Shown: positions 8,587-18,301, numbered from the stretch's first letter. The stretch: 64,000 nt of DNA from Alkalicoccobacillus plakortidis (GCF_023703085.1 NZ_JAMQJY010000001.1:2232001-2296000), one strand, 5' to 3'. Program-made: numbers and translations. The notes: generated by a model from the sequence alone, not told the origin.

Positions 8587-11013
8587 TTAGTTAGTTACTT
8601 CTACTTCTTTCTTTTCATAAAGGGATTCCTGCTTATCTTTGCTTTCCAGAACATCACTCCAAGGATCCTGTTGTTTTGTTAATGCAAGTTCTACACGCTC
8701 AATAAGCTGCGCACGTTTCTCTTCATTTTCAAGTGCTTTTTTGATGTGATCTAATCCAACACGTTCTACCCAGTGAGAAGTACGCTCTAGATATCTAGCA
8801 TCTTCACGATAGAATTGCAGAAATGAACTAATTGTATCCAATACTTCCTGGTCTGTATGAACCTTCGCAAACAGTTCTGCACTTCGAAGGTCTACACCAC
8901 CATTACCACCAACATAAATTTCCCAGGCTCCTTCAACACCAACAATTCCTATATCTTTGATTCCAGACTCTGCACAATTACGTGGGCAGGCAGATACAGC
9001 CATCTTCACCTTATGCGGCGTACTTAATCCTTCATATTTTTTCTCGATTTGTATACCTAAACCGATTGAATCCTGAGTTCCAAAGCGGCAGAAATTCTCT
9101 CCTACACATGTTTTTACGGTTCTTATTGATTTCCCGTATGCATAACCAGAACGCATGCCTAGATCCGTCCATACCTTAGGAAGATCTTCCTTAGCAATAC
9201 CAAGCAAGTCGATCCGTTGTCCACCCGTTACCTTAAGTAGAGGCACTTGATATTTATCTGCTACATCTGCAATTTTTCGTAGTTGTTCAGAATTTGTTAC
9301 GCCACCATACATTCTTGGTACAACAGAGAATGTTCCGTCATTCTGGATATTAGCGTGTAATCGTTCGTTCACAAATTTAGATGTTGAATCGTCCTCATAT
9401 TCAATTGGATTATTTAAACCTAAGTAGTAGTTCACGGCAGGACGGCATTTAGAGCACCCATTTTCTGTGGTCCACCCTAGTACATTCATCACTTCTCTGA
9501 CATAGTTTAATCCCTTATCACGAATCTCAGCTGCCACTTCTTCATGAGAAAGATCGGAACATCCACAGATTGGCTCTTTCTGAGACGAAGCCTCTTCTCC
9601 AGTGGTGACAGAGAGTAGTTCAGCAACAAGTGGTTTACATCCACCACATGAACGAGAAGCATTTGTACAAGCCTTGACTTGATCTACAGTTGTTAAGCCC
9701 TGCTCATTTATCGCTTTTACAATGTCACCTTTTGATACTCCATTACATCCACAGATGGTCTCACTATCAGCCATCGCAACAACAACACTTTCCTTTTCAT
9801 CTGATTCGTTTTCAGATGGAAGAATGGCTACCTTACTCATTTTTGAAATATCTTGCCCGTTTCTCATCATTGTTAGCAATCTTGGTGAATCAGATGTATC
9901 TCCAAATAATACAGCTCCAATGACCTTGTTATCTTCTACTACTACCTTTTTAAAGATTCCTTCAAATTCATCGTGAACACGAATGGACTTTGTCTTCTCG
10001 CCATCTTGGAATCGTCCAGCAGAGAATACATCTACTCCTGATACCTTCAGTTGCGTATAAACAATAGATCCTTGATATCCCGGCTCTATTAATGTGTCAT
10101 TGGCACAGATATGTTCAGCCAAAGCTTTGCCTTGCTCATATAACGGCGCAACAAGACCATAAACAATTCCACTATGTTCAGCGCACTCACCGACAGCATA
10201 AACGTTTTGAACGGATGTCTGCATATAATCATTAACGACTATAGCGCGATTAGTCTCTAATCCTGCTTCCTTAGCAAGTGCTACATTTGGTTTAATCCCT
10301 ACAGCCATCACAACTAAGTCTGCGTCAAGCTTTGATCCATCCTTAAAGAGCACACCATCTACTCGCTTTTTCCCCGTTAGTCGTTCGGTGTGAGCATTGA
10401 GTCGGAACTTCATACCCTGCTCTTCTAATTCTTCTTTCAACATTCTTCCTGCTTGATCATCTAGTTGTCTTTCCATTAGATAATCAGCGATATGAATGAC
10501 TTCCACTTCCATATCTAAATTTAATAAACCTCGAGCTGCTTCTAAACCAAGTAATCCACCGCCAATAACAGCAGCTTTTTTATAATTTTTGGCTGTGTCT
10601 ATCATTGTTTCGCAGTCTTTTATATTACGGAAGGCGATGACACCCTCTTTATCTGCTCCTGGAAGCGGAAGCATAAATGGATTCGACCCTGTTGCAAAAA
10701 TCAATTGATCATAGTGACGACTTATTCCATTTTGGCTTATCACCGTTTGAGACTTAGTATCAACCTTTACGACTGTGTCTCCTGTAAAGAGTTCAATTTG
10801 ATTTTCTTCATACCATTCGTAGCTGTTTAGAACAATACTGTCTATGCTTGCATCTCCTTGCAAGACAGATGATAAAAGAATTCGATTATAGTTTGGATGT
10901 GGTTCTTCACCAAAAACAGTAATCTCAAATTTATTTGGATCTTTTTTGATGATTTCCTCTAAAGTTCGAACGCCTGCCATTCCATTCCCAATTAAGATGA
11001 TCTTTTGCTTCAA
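8587..11013 (-). CDS. nirB: Assimilatory nitrite reductase [NAD(P)H] large subunit
   Basis: 808 residues. Order: FAD/NAD-binding oxidoreductase domain (about 1-310, GNGMAGVRTLE start), two BFD-like [2Fe-2S] domains (CGCNGVSKGD near 420 and CGCSDLSHEE near 485), then the ferredoxin-like half-domain and the siroheme/[4Fe-4S] domain with CVGENFCRFG and SACPRNCAES supplying four cysteines. This is the full NirB/NasD architecture: electrons from NAD(P)H pass through FAD and Fe-S to siroheme, reducing nitrite to ammonium. It lies 14 bases downstream of the nitrite channel gene and just before nirD. Siroheme would be supplied by the SUMT gene at the head of the operon. Confidence 0.95.
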   Translation of the reverse strand: MKQKIILIGNGMAGVRTLEEIIKKDPNKFEITVFGEEPHPNYNRILLSSVLQGDASIDSIVLNSYEWYEENQIELFTGDTVVKVDTKSQTVISQNGISRHYDQLIFATGSNPFMLPLPGADKEGVIAFRNIKDCETMIDTAKNYKKAAVIGGGLLGLEAARGLLNLDMEVEVIHIADYLMERQLDDQAGRMLKEELEEQGMKFRLNAHTERLTGKKRVDGVLFKDGSKLDADLVVMAVGIKPNVALAKEAGLETNRAIVVNDYMQTSVQNVYAVGECAEHSGIVYGLVAPLYEQGKALAEHICANDTLIEPGYQGSIVYTQLKVSGVDVFSAGRFQDGEKTKSIRVHDEFEGIFKKVVVEDNKVIGAVLFGDTSDSPRLLTMMRNGQDISKMSKVAILPSENESDEKESVVVAMADSETICGCNGVSKGDIVKAINEQGLTTVDQVKACTNASRSCGGCKPLVAELLSVTTGEEASSQKEPICGCSDLSHEEVAAEIRDKGLNYVREVMNVLGWTTENGCSKCRPAVNYYLGLNNPIEYEDDSTSKFVNERLHANIQNDGTFSVVPRMYGGVTNSEQLRKIADVADKYQVPLLKVTGGQRIDLLGIAKEDLPKVWTDLGMRSGYAYGKSIRTVKTCVGENFCRFGTQDSIGLGIQIEKKYEGLSTPHKVKMAVSACPRNCAESGIKDIGIVGVEGAWEIYVGGNGGVDLRSAELFAKVHTDQEVLDTISSFLQFYREDARYLERTSHWVERVGLDHIKKALENEEKRAQLIERVELALTKQQDPWSDVLESKDKQESLYEKKEVEVTN

Positions 11014-11027
11014 GATGTCTCTCTCCT

Positions 11028-11873
11028 TTATAATGATTTAGCTGACCGAATCGGTGATGCTCGAAATGATTCATTACTCTGTTTTTCACTTTGTTTGTTT
11101 CGTTTACTTGTATTAAGTAACCAGTAAATACTTCCTACAAAAAGTCCCCCACCCACAATATTCCCAAGCGTGACCGGAATGATATTATGTAGGTAGCCTC
11201 CAAGTGTTACAACCTCTCCACCAGAGTAAAACATGGCCAGCCCAAGTACCGTCATGTTAGCAATGGAATGCTCGTAGCCTGAAGCTATAAATGTAAACAG
11301 CATCCAAAATATTAGAATTAGCTTCGCCACATCATTTTTGGTACGAATCGCTGTCCAAATGGCTAAACAGACTAACCAATTACAAAGAATACCTCTAAAA
11401 AACAGCTCACTGCTTCCAAGTGATGTCTTCTTTTCAGCTAGAGTAAACAACAAATGTCCAGATGAAATCCCATTCAGAACCCCTGCCCCGATGATTAACC
11501 CACATAATGCAGCTGTCCCCACAAAATTTCCCGCATAACACCAGATCCAGTTTTGCACCAGGTCTTTCCATGTTGTTTTTCCAGAAAGAGTGCTAACTGT
11601 AAAAACCATATTATTACCTGTAAATAGTTCTGAACCTGCAAAAATGACAAGAGTCAGAGCGATACCAAAAGATAATCCCATAACAAGTGTTGTAACGGCT
11701 GAAGACTGAGCTGCTAAAGGCGCTCCAATCGACAAAATTAGGATAATGCCGATTCCAACATAGGCACCTGCTAAACACGCTGATAAAAAATACCGTAATT
11801 TACTTGTTTCAAGCTGTTTTTTCTTTGAAACTGCCATATTGTTTAATGTGTCGATACTATCTTTAAACAACAA
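11028..11873 (-). CDS. nirC: Formate/nitrite transporter family channel (nitrite uptake)
   Basis: 281-residue membrane protein of the FNT family, with about six hydrophobic helices and glycine/serine-rich segments typical of the pore (AGAYVGIGIIL, FAGSELFTGNNMV, ASGYEHSIANM). FNT channels pass small monovalent anions; the location between the SUMT gene and nirB makes nitrite the likely substrate. The annotated start is a TTG at 11873 with AAAGGTG upstream; an ATG at 11837 is the alternative. No nitrate reductase gene is in the window, so this unit serves nitrite itself or nitrate reduced elsewhere. Confidence 0.88.
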   Translation of the reverse strand: MLFKDSIDTLNNMAVSKKKQLETSKLRYFLSACLAGAYVGIGIILILSIGAPLAAQSSAVTTLVMGLSFGIALTLVIFAGSELFTGNNMVFTVSTLSGKTTWKDLVQNWIWCYAGNFVGTAALCGLIIGAGVLNGISSGHLLFTLAEKKTSLGSSELFFRGILCNWLVCLAIWTAIRTKNDVAKLILIFWMLFTFIASGYEHSIANMTVLGLAMFYSGGEVVTLGGYLHNIIPVTLGNIVGGGLFVGSIYWLLNTSKRNKQSEKQSNESFRASPIRSAKSL

Positions 11874-11900
11874 TCTTCACCTTTTTTCTATATGAAGTTT

Positions 11901-13061
11901 TCAGGCTTCATGCTCTACTACGTGATCTACTCCCGGTATAAAGGCTTTAACGAAAGACTGTTCCGTTTCCGTTTCATCAATGATTCGATCTGCTGTATAT
12001 CCATGTGCCGCCAAACTAATGCTCGTTTCTAGACCTTTACAAATCCACCTATAGTCAAATAACTGACTTCTTTGAATTCCAGATAAATCTATATATTCGA
12101 AAAATTCAACGCAGTCTTGAACACTATTCAGTAAAATCGTATTGATATGCTGATCTTCAACTAGTCTCGTTAACACAATCTGATCGCGTTTATTATTATT
12201 GACTCTATTCAAAAAAGGATATTGATAGATATCTGCTCCATTTTGTTTCAAATAGTCAACGTCATTATTTAACTCGTTAGTTGGATTAAGTATGCCCAAA
12301 CCAGCTAGCGGCTTATCTTCAAACCACTTAAGCTTACTTCTCATCTTGATTACATTACCCACTATGATCACTGCTGGATTTTCAATGCCTATCAATTCTG
12401 CTTGATTAGCTATCGTTACAAGAGTTCCCTCGACCGACCTTTGCTTACTGTACGTTCCCCACTGTACAATTAACATCGGAGTCTCTTTATCCATACCATG
12501 CCTAATTAATTCTTCCGTTATTGTTCGAAGATGTCGAATTCCCATATAAAACACGATTGTATCAACAGCATTCGCAAGTGACTCCCAGTTAACAGTTGGC
12601 TTACCTTCCTTTGTACAGGTATGACCAGTGACAGTCGCATAGGATCCAGATAGACTTCGATGTGTTAATGGGACCCCAGAGTAGATGCTTGCTGCACTAC
12701 CAGATGTAATACCGGGTATAATTTCATACTTTATATGATGCCGGGCACATTGCTCAGCCTCTTCACCAACCCTACCAAAAATCGAAGGATCGCCTCCCTT
12801 TAACCGAACAACATTTAAACCCCTTTTTGCGTGAATTAACAATTCTTTTTGAATATCTTCCTGTCGCAGTGTATGCTTACAGGGCTGCTTCCCACAATAG
12901 ATTAACTTTGCGTTCTTATTTGTTTCTGTAAGTAAAAAAGGGTTAACAAGCCGATCGAAAATAATAACATCCGCTTTTTGAATTAATCGTAAGCCCTTAA
13001 CAGTGATTAGTTCTAGATCTCCAGGTCCCGCGCCGACAAAATACACACAGCCTTGTTTCAT
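11901..13061 (-). CDS. nasF: Uroporphyrinogen-III C-methyltransferase (SUMT) for siroheme, with C-terminal extension
   Basis: About 386 residues. The first 245 are the SAM-dependent tetrapyrrole methylase (GAGPGDLELIT, VRLKGGDPSIFGR, GVPLTHR), making precorrin-2 from uroporphyrinogen III. The remaining 140 look like a reduced HemD-like region, as in B. subtilis NasF, which is longer. I start at 13061 (MKQGCVYF) because GAGAGGAG precedes it; an ORF start at 13103 has no such site. First gene of the nitrite operon and adjacent to the TnrA-type promoter. The extension is short for a working uroporphyrinogen synthase, so it may be vestigial. Confidence 0.88.
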   Translation of the reverse strand: MKQGCVYFVGAGPGDLELITVKGLRLIQKADVIIFDRLVNPFLLTETNKNAKLIYCGKQPCKHTLRQEDIQKELLIHAKRGLNVVRLKGGDPSIFGRVGEEAEQCARHHIKYEIIPGITSGSAASIYSGVPLTHRSLSGSYATVTGHTCTKEGKPTVNWESLANAVDTIVFYMGIRHLRTITEELIRHGMDKETPMLIVQWGTYSKQRSVEGTLVTIANQAELIGIENPAVIIVGNVIKMRSKLKWFEDKPLAGLGILNPTNELNNDVDYLKQNGADIYQYPFLNRVNNNKRDQIVLTRLVEDQHINTILLNSVQDCVEFFEYIDLSGIQRSQLFDYRWICKGLETSISLAAHGYTADRIIDETETEQSFVKAFIPGVDHVVEHEA

Positions 13062-13089
13062 CTCTACACTCCTCTCTATATATTCAGTC

Positions 13090-13141
13090 ATTCTAATAGA
13101 CATATTTCATTTACAAGTATTAATTGTTAGTATTTCTAACA
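13090..13141 (-). promoter_or_regulatory. TnrA-type box and promoter of the nitrite operon
   Basis: TGTTA-N7-TAACA at 13125-13141 matches the TnrA/GlnR consensus TGTNA-N7-TNACA exactly. A -10-like TAGAAT (minus strand, 13090-13095) predicts a start near 13083, which puts the box centre at -50, the usual position for activation by TnrA. The nasF start codon is at 13061. Confidence 0.75.
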
Positions 13142-13545
13142 AGGTTTTTTCAACAACATTAGTGTCAGATATCTTCACTAATAGCGTTTTGAAATTGCGA
13201 ATTACGCAGAGTTGCGCTCGTAACAGTATCTAGAACCAGTTTAATAAATGTAGATAAATGCTAAAAATCCACAAAAAATAATTGCAGTATAATAAACGTA
13301 CATATTTCGATAATCGCAAATGGTCAAATACGAACTCACATCATCTCATTTCTATATACACATCTTATTCATTCTAAAGACTTGACAAATTTCACTTTGT
13401 GAATTAAATCACTATTAAAAACTATCTACTAGAACAAAGTCACATTCAGAAAAGACGTTATTTCAAGGAGGATTATTTCCATTTTATATTCTTTCTATTG
13501 TTTCACCCGCAGCTCCATCATTTCAATTCCATCTTCACTTTCAAC
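13142..13545. other. Long intergenic region between nasF promoter and lpd terminator
   Basis: About 400 bases without a supported gene. It contains the FNR-type promoter described separately. An AAGGAGGAT sequence near 13468 on the plus strand is not followed by a plausible start codon and frame. Nothing else recognisable is seen. Confidence 0.5.
13371..13413 (-). promoter_or_regulatory. FNR-type box and -10 element, second upstream promoter
   Basis: TGTGA-N6-TCACT at 13398-13413 matches nine of ten consensus positions for Bacillus FNR. On the minus strand a TAGAAT -10 (13371-13376) predicts a start near 13364, putting the FNR site centre at -41.5, the class II activation position. The transcript would run into nasF with a leader of about 300 bases. 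Confidence 0.55.
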
Positions 13546-13579
13546 AAAAAAAACAGCCAGCATCCTTAGATACTCGCTG
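13546..13579 (-). terminator. Terminator of the 2-oxoacid dehydrogenase operon
   Basis: On the minus strand CAGC-G-AGTATC, loop TAAG, GATGCT-G-GCTG, then eight T. It lies 11 bases after the lpd stop. Confidence 0.85.
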
Positions 13580-13590
13580 CTCTCCTCTAT

Positions 13591-14973
13591 TTAACTATGA
13601 ACTCCCATGCCAAGCCAAGATCCTGCGGCTTCGTACAATGCTTCAGATATGGTTGGGTGGGCATGGACCATTGAAACAAGCTCCTCGACCGTTCCTTCAA
13701 GATGCATAAAGGCAGTTGGTTCTGATATCATTTCTGTGACATGAGACCCAACCATGGTCACTCCAATTATTTCCCCATGCTTTTTATCAGCAATTAACTT
13801 AACAAACCCTTCAGTTTCACCCATAGCCAATGCTTTTCCGTTAGGCGCAAGATCTGTTTTTACTACTTTTACATTCAACCCCCGTGCCAGTGCTTCTGCT
13901 TCAGACAAACCAACACTTGCTACCTCAGGGCTTGTGTACACGCAGCGCGGAATAATTTTCCCTTGTATTGATTCGGGTACTCCGGCTGCATTAGATGCTG
14001 CAACGAGACCTTCTGCACTCGCCGCATGAGCTAGTTGCCAGCCTCCTATTAGATCGCCCACAGCATACACATTCGTTTGACTTGTTTGCATCCTCTCATC
14101 CACTTTCACAAAAGGCCCATTCATCGCTAAATTTAGCTGAGATATGGCTTGAAGGTTTGGTTTCCTACCTACACAAACCAAAATATCTTCTGTATCGAGA
14201 GTCTCGGTTTTACCTTTAGCAGACTCAATCTGCACATATTGTCCTGTCTCATGTTGCTTCAGCTCGGTAACCTTTGTACTGTTAAGGATGCGCACTCCTT
14301 TTTTCTTTAAGGTTTTCGCTAGAAGCTTAGATGCTTCGGCATCTTCACTTGGAATGATTCGATCACCCATCTCAACAATGGTTACCTGGACCTTAAGGCT
14401 TGCGAAGATACACGCAAATTCCACACCTATTATGCCTCCACCTATGATGACAATCGATTCAGGTATTTTTGCTATGTCAAATATAGTATCGCTTGTAAAA
14501 TAACGAGCTGAATCCATACCGGGAATAGGAGGTGGAACTGGACTTGATCCAGTTGCCACAATTATCTTGCTTGCAGAAATGGTTGTTTGATCTGCACCTG
14601 ATTGGATCTGTATGTGCCCATTTTCCTGAACCTCACCTAATCCTGAATAAACATCTATATTTCCTTGATTCATTAAATAGTCAATTCCAGAACGGAGTTT
14701 ATCGATGACTTGATCCTTCCTTGCAAGCATCTTGTCCAAAGACAGAGTAATTGGACCTGTTTCTATTCCCCAGTCCTTTGCTTTTTCAATTTGTTCAATA
14801 ATCTCAGCATGCCTAAGCAGTGTTTTGGATGGGATACATCCTCGGTTCAGACACGTTCCACCTAGCTGTTTACTTTCAACGATTGCGACCTTTTTTCCAA
14901 GCTTTGCTGCTCGGATAGCGGCCACATAGCCACCCGGTCCTCCACCTATTATCGCAATTTCATATGTCGACAC
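13591..14973 (-). CDS. lpdA: Dihydrolipoyl dehydrogenase (E3)
   Basis: 460 residues. FAD site GGGPGGYVAAIRAA near the N-terminus, redox disulfide C41-C46 in GGTCLNRGCIPSKT, NAD site GGGIIGVEFA near 180, and catalytic dyad H439/E444 in HAHPTISE. Reoxidises dihydrolipoamide on the E2 subunit, passing electrons to NAD+. Last gene of a four-gene operon (E1 alpha, E1 beta, E2, E3), 12 bases after E2 and followed by a terminator. In acetoin-dehydrogenase operons the equivalent is acoL. Confidence 0.93.
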   Translation of the reverse strand: MSTYEIAIIGGGPGGYVAAIRAAKLGKKVAIVESKQLGGTCLNRGCIPSKTLLRHAEIIEQIEKAKDWGIETGPITLSLDKMLARKDQVIDKLRSGIDYLMNQGNIDVYSGLGEVQENGHIQIQSGADQTTISASKIIVATGSSPVPPPIPGMDSARYFTSDTIFDIAKIPESIVIIGGGIIGVEFACIFASLKVQVTIVEMGDRIIPSEDAEASKLLAKTLKKKGVRILNSTKVTELKQHETGQYVQIESAKGKTETLDTEDILVCVGRKPNLQAISQLNLAMNGPFVKVDERMQTSQTNVYAVGDLIGGWQLAHAASAEGLVAASNAAGVPESIQGKIIPRCVYTSPEVASVGLSEAEALARGLNVKVVKTDLAPNGKALAMGETEGFVKLIADKKHGEIIGVTMVGSHVTEMISEPTAFMHLEGTVEELVSMVHAHPTISEALYEAAGSWLGMGVHS

Positions 14974-14985
14974 CTAATCACTCCC

Positions 14986-16308
14986 CTACGTTAACAAATG
15001 GTACGGATTCTCAAGAACATGTTTTAACTCGGTCAAAAATGCCGCAGCAGGTGCCCCATCAATGACACGATGATCAAAGGAAAGACTGATGCTCATCATT
15101 GGACGAAGCTCGATTTGACCATTTACACCAACAGCCTTTTCTTGTATTCTTCCTACTCCAAGAATAGCTGATTCGGGTTGGTTAATAATTGGTGTAAAGG
15201 CGTCCACTGCATACATCCCTAGATTACTGATGGTAAATGTTCCACCTTTCATTGAATCCGGACTAAGCTTTCCATCCCTAGCCGCAGTTGCTAATTGCTT
15301 AGCCTCTTCTGTTAGTGACGTGAGACCCTTTTGATTGGTGCTTTTAATAACAGGAACAACGAGCCCACCTGGTATAGATACAGCGAGTCCAATGTGAACA
15401 TCGTTATGATATACGACTTCATCCCGCTCAAGAGAAACATTCATTTCCGGGTGACGAGTTAATGTATTCGCCGTTGCTTTTGCAATAATCTCTGTATAAG
15501 ATAGGCGTTTGCCCGTTTGCTGTTCAATTGATGCAAGTAGCTGCTGCCTGAGATCCATTGCTGCCGACATATCCACTTCACTTGTTAATGTAACGTGAGG
15601 AGCTGTAAATGCACTCTCCACCATTCGTTTGGCTATCATTTTTCGCGTCCCGCTAAGCTTCATTCGTTTGGCTTCTGTAATTGGTTTCGTTACATTTGTC
15701 GATGCCTTTGCTTCTACATCTGATTTATATACCTTGCCATTTGGTCCTGTACCTTCAATCTCACCTAGATCTATACCTATTTCATCTGAGATCTTACGAG
15801 CAAGCGGGGTTGCTTTTATTTGAGGCTGTTCAAGATGTGCATAAACATCTGCTTCCTGCACTCGTCCTCTTGGACCACTGCCATCTACTTCACTCAATGT
15901 TACACTCTCTTGTTTAGCGACTCTTCTGGCTGCAGGAGTAGCTCTTACTTTTTCATCATGGTTTCTGTCTCTATCATTTGCTTCAACTTGAGCTGGATGC
16001 TCTTTTGCAACCGCCCCTGCTTGTGAATCTGAGTCTGAGACACCGGGTGATGTGTCGGGAACAGGTTCATCAGAACGACCAATATAGCCTATGACGTAAT
16101 TAACAGGTACTTCGTCGTCTTCGCCTACATAACGCTTAAGCAGTGTTCCTTCTTCGTATGCCTCAACCTCGATATTAATTTTGTCCGTCATAATCTCAAA
16201 TAAAGGCTCTCCAATCTCAACAGAATCGCCTTCTTCTTTAAACCACTCAAGCAATGTCCCTACCTGCATGGTACTACTCAGCTTTGGCATAAAAATCTCT
16301 TTAGGCAT
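14986..16308 (-). CDS. acoC: Dihydrolipoamide acyltransferase (E2) with tandem subunit-binding domains
   Basis: 440 residues. Lipoyl domain 1-80 with the lipoylated K43 in MTDKIN; an acidic linker; then two peripheral-subunit-binding domains in tandem (about 122-156, ATPAARRVAK, and 165-199, ATPLARKISD); a catalytic domain from about 210 with H413/D417 in DHRVIDG. Transfers the acyl group from lipoamide to CoA and forms the core of the complex. One subunit-binding domain is usual, so the duplicate is notable. The acetoin assignment follows from similarity of the E1 subunits to AcoAB; a branched-chain or other 2-oxoacid complex is possible. Confidence 0.85.
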   Translation of the reverse strand: MPKEIFMPKLSSTMQVGTLLEWFKEEGDSVEIGEPLFEIMTDKINIEVEAYEEGTLLKRYVGEDDEVPVNYVIGYIGRSDEPVPDTSPGVSDSDSQAGAVAKEHPAQVEANDRDRNHDEKVRATPAARRVAKQESVTLSEVDGSGPRGRVQEADVYAHLEQPQIKATPLARKISDEIGIDLGEIEGTGPNGKVYKSDVEAKASTNVTKPITEAKRMKLSGTRKMIAKRMVESAFTAPHVTLTSEVDMSAAMDLRQQLLASIEQQTGKRLSYTEIIAKATANTLTRHPEMNVSLERDEVVYHNDVHIGLAVSIPGGLVVPVIKSTNQKGLTSLTEEAKQLATAARDGKLSPDSMKGGTFTISNLGMYAVDAFTPIINQPESAILGVGRIQEKAVGVNGQIELRPMMSISLSFDHRVIDGAPAAAFLTELKHVLENPYHLLT

Positions 16309-16324
16309 TCGTTATCCCCCCTTC

Positions 16325-17311
16325 TTACACACCTTTTAGCGTTTCTTTAACTGCCTCAATAATGTCGTTCACTTGCGGAATTGCGGCTTTTTCAAGCTCT
16401 GGATTATAAGGGATCGGAACAGCCTTACCGCCTAATCTCTTGATAGGTGCGTCAAGATAATCAAATGCCTCACTTTCAGCAATGATACTAGCAATCTCTC
16501 CACCAAACCCCCCACGCTTAACCGCTTCATGAGCGACAATAAGTCTACCTGTCTTTTTAACTGATTTAATAATGGTTTCTTCATCCAAAGGAACCAGGGT
16601 ACGAGGGTCAACTACTTCCACACTAATTCCCTCTTTTGCTAATTCAACTGCAGCTTCAAGAGATTTATGCACCATCAATGCTGTTGCAACAATAGTAAGA
16701 TCGCTTCCTTCCCTTTTTATATCTGCCTTGCCGAGCGGAATCGAGTACACTTCTTCTGGAACATCACTTTTTGTACGGTAACACAACTTATGTTCATAAA
16801 AGACAACCGGGTTATCATCATCGATTGCAGCTTTCAAAAGTCCTTTGGCATCATAGGCAGTAGACGGCTGTACTACTTTTAACCCAGGTACGTGAGTCAT
16901 CCACGCCTCAAGACTTTGTGAATGTTGTGCCGCCGCACCCGTTCCTGAGCCTGCAGGAGTACGTAAAACCATCGGGACCTTACCTTCTCCTCCATACATA
17001 TAGCGAAGCTTGGCTGCCTGATTTACCATATTATCCATGGCAATCGTAATAAAATCAGAGAATTGGAGTTCCAAAATTGGACGCATCCCTGTTAAAGCTG
17101 CTCCGATTGCTGTACCAGAGATGGCCGCCTCTGAGATCGGTGTATTACGAATTCTCTCTGGACCAAATTCTTCAATCATGCCACGTGTCACGCCAAACGC
17201 TCCACCATACACACCAATGTCCTCACCTAAAATAAACACATCTTCGTTCGCTCGCATTTCCTGACTCATTGCTTCCCTAACCGCTTCTAAATACGTAAGC
17301 TCTCTCACCAT
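16325..17311 (-). CDS. acoB: Thiamine-PP-dependent dehydrogenase E1 component, beta subunit
   Basis: About 328 residues: transketolase pyrimidine-binding domain first ([32 protein letters not shown]), then the transketolase C-terminal domain ([15 protein letters not shown]). Forms the E1 heterotetramer with the alpha subunit encoded 30 bases upstream. I start at MVRELTYLE (17311), which has GGGAGGGG before it, rather than at the in-frame upstream codon at 17329. Similar to AcoB of acetoin dehydrogenase; pyruvate dehydrogenase PdhB is related but normally lies in a different operon. Confidence 0.88.
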   Translation of the reverse strand: MVRELTYLEAVREAMSQEMRANEDVFILGEDIGVYGGAFGVTRGMIEEFGPERIRNTPISEAAISGTAIGAALTGMRPILELQFSDFITIAMDNMVNQAAKLRYMYGGEGKVPMVLRTPAGSGTGAAAQHSQSLEAWMTHVPGLKVVQPSTAYDAKGLLKAAIDDDNPVVFYEHKLCYRTKSDVPEEVYSIPLGKADIKREGSDLTIVATALMVHKSLEAAVELAKEGISVEVVDPRTLVPLDEETIIKSVKKTGRLIVAHEAVKRGGFGGEIASIIAESEAFDYLDAPIKRLGGKAVPIPYNPELEKAAIPQVNDIIEAVKETLKGV

Positions 17312-17341
17312 TTCCCCTCCCTTAGGCATAGATATTTTCCA

Positions 17342-18301
17342 TTAATGTCTCGAGCCCAGGCTCAGGGCTATTTTTGCAAATTCAACCGATCCCTCTACTT
17401 CTAGCTTTGCTTCCTCACGAATTCGTTGTGCATCTTCTTCTGTAAACAATTCTTCCTCTATTAAAAGATCCTTAAATCTAGCGATCGGATCCTTATCTCT
17501 CCATTCTTTTTCTTCCTCACGCGTACGATACTTCTTCGCATCACTTTTCGAATGCCCCTTCCAGCGATATGTTTTAGCTTCAATAATAGAAGGACCACCG
17601 CCACCACGAGCAAAATCAACTGCTCCTTGAACCACTGCCATCACATCAACCAGGTCGTTACCTTCTACGATATGACCAGGAATCCCATATGCGGCAGCCC
17701 TTTCAGCAATGTTCTCTATATTCACCATTTCTTTAACAGGACCTGACATCCCATATTGATTGTTTTCGCAAAAGAAAATGACTGGTAGCTTCCAGATTGA
17801 AGCCAGATTCACTGCCTCGTGAAAACTACCTTCATTTGATGCTCCATCTCCAAAATAACAGAGAACTACTTTGCCTTGATTCTTCATTTTGGAAGTAAGT
17901 GCTGCCCCTGTTGCAATGGAAAAGCCCCCACCTACAATTCCATTTGCTCCGAGGTTACCTTTACTCACATCGGCAATGTGCATCGATCCACCTTTGCCTT
18001 TGCAATAGCCGGTTGTTCGACCAAACAGCTCAGCCATCATCCGATTAACATCAGCTCCCTTAGCGATGCAATGACCATGTCCTCTGTGTGTACTAGTAAT
18101 CATGTCATCTTCAGCTAAAGCAGCGCAGGAACCCACCGCCGACGCCTCCTGCCCAACAGCAAGGTGGGTCGTACCATGAATCATACCTTTAGCAAAGAAT
18201 TCATCTACTTTCTCCTCAAAAAACCGAATCAACCACATTTGTTTATAGAGTGGAATTAGCTTTTCCTTGGAACCAATCAAGGCTTGTTTCTCCTTATTCA
18301 T
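17342..18301 (-). CDS. acoA: Thiamine-PP-dependent dehydrogenase E1 component, alpha subunit (acetoin-type)
   Basis: 319 residues, with the TPP-binding motif starting GDGASNEGSF and ending near FFCENNQ. The segment GMIHGTTHLAVGQEASAVG closely resembles AcoA proteins, which is the main reason for preferring acetoin dehydrogenase. Catalyses TPP-dependent cleavage or decarboxylation and reductive acylation of E2 lipoamide. First gene of the operon. No AcoR-type sigma-54 activator is in the window and I recognise no -12/-24 promoter, unlike B. subtilis acoABCL, which leaves the substrate uncertain. Confidence 0.85.
   Translation of the reverse strand: MNKEKQALIGSKEKLIPLYKQMWLIRFFEEKVDEFFAKGMIHGTTHLAVGQEASAVGSCAALAEDDMITSTHRGHGHCIAKGADVNRMMAELFGRTTGYCKGKGGSMHIADVSKGNLGANGIVGGGFSIATGAALTSKMKNQGKVVLCYFGDGASNEGSFHEAVNLASIWKLPVIFFCENNQYGMSGPVKEMVNIENIAERAAAYGIPGHIVEGNDLVDVMAVVQGAVDFARGGGGPSIIEAKTYRWKGHSKSDAKKYRTREEEKEWRDKDPIARFKDLLIEEELFTEEDAQRIREEAKLEVEGSVEFAKIALSLGSRH

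Noticed and set aside
9690..9976. Plus-strand open frames inside nirB and in other long genes
   Set aside because: They are antisense shadows of well-supported genes with no start signals or recognisable domains.
13459..13500. Start of a plus-strand gene after an AAGGAGGAT sequence
   Set aside because: No ATG, GTG or TTG at a suitable distance opens a frame of useful length; the frame that is open would need an ATT start and ends within about 40 codons.
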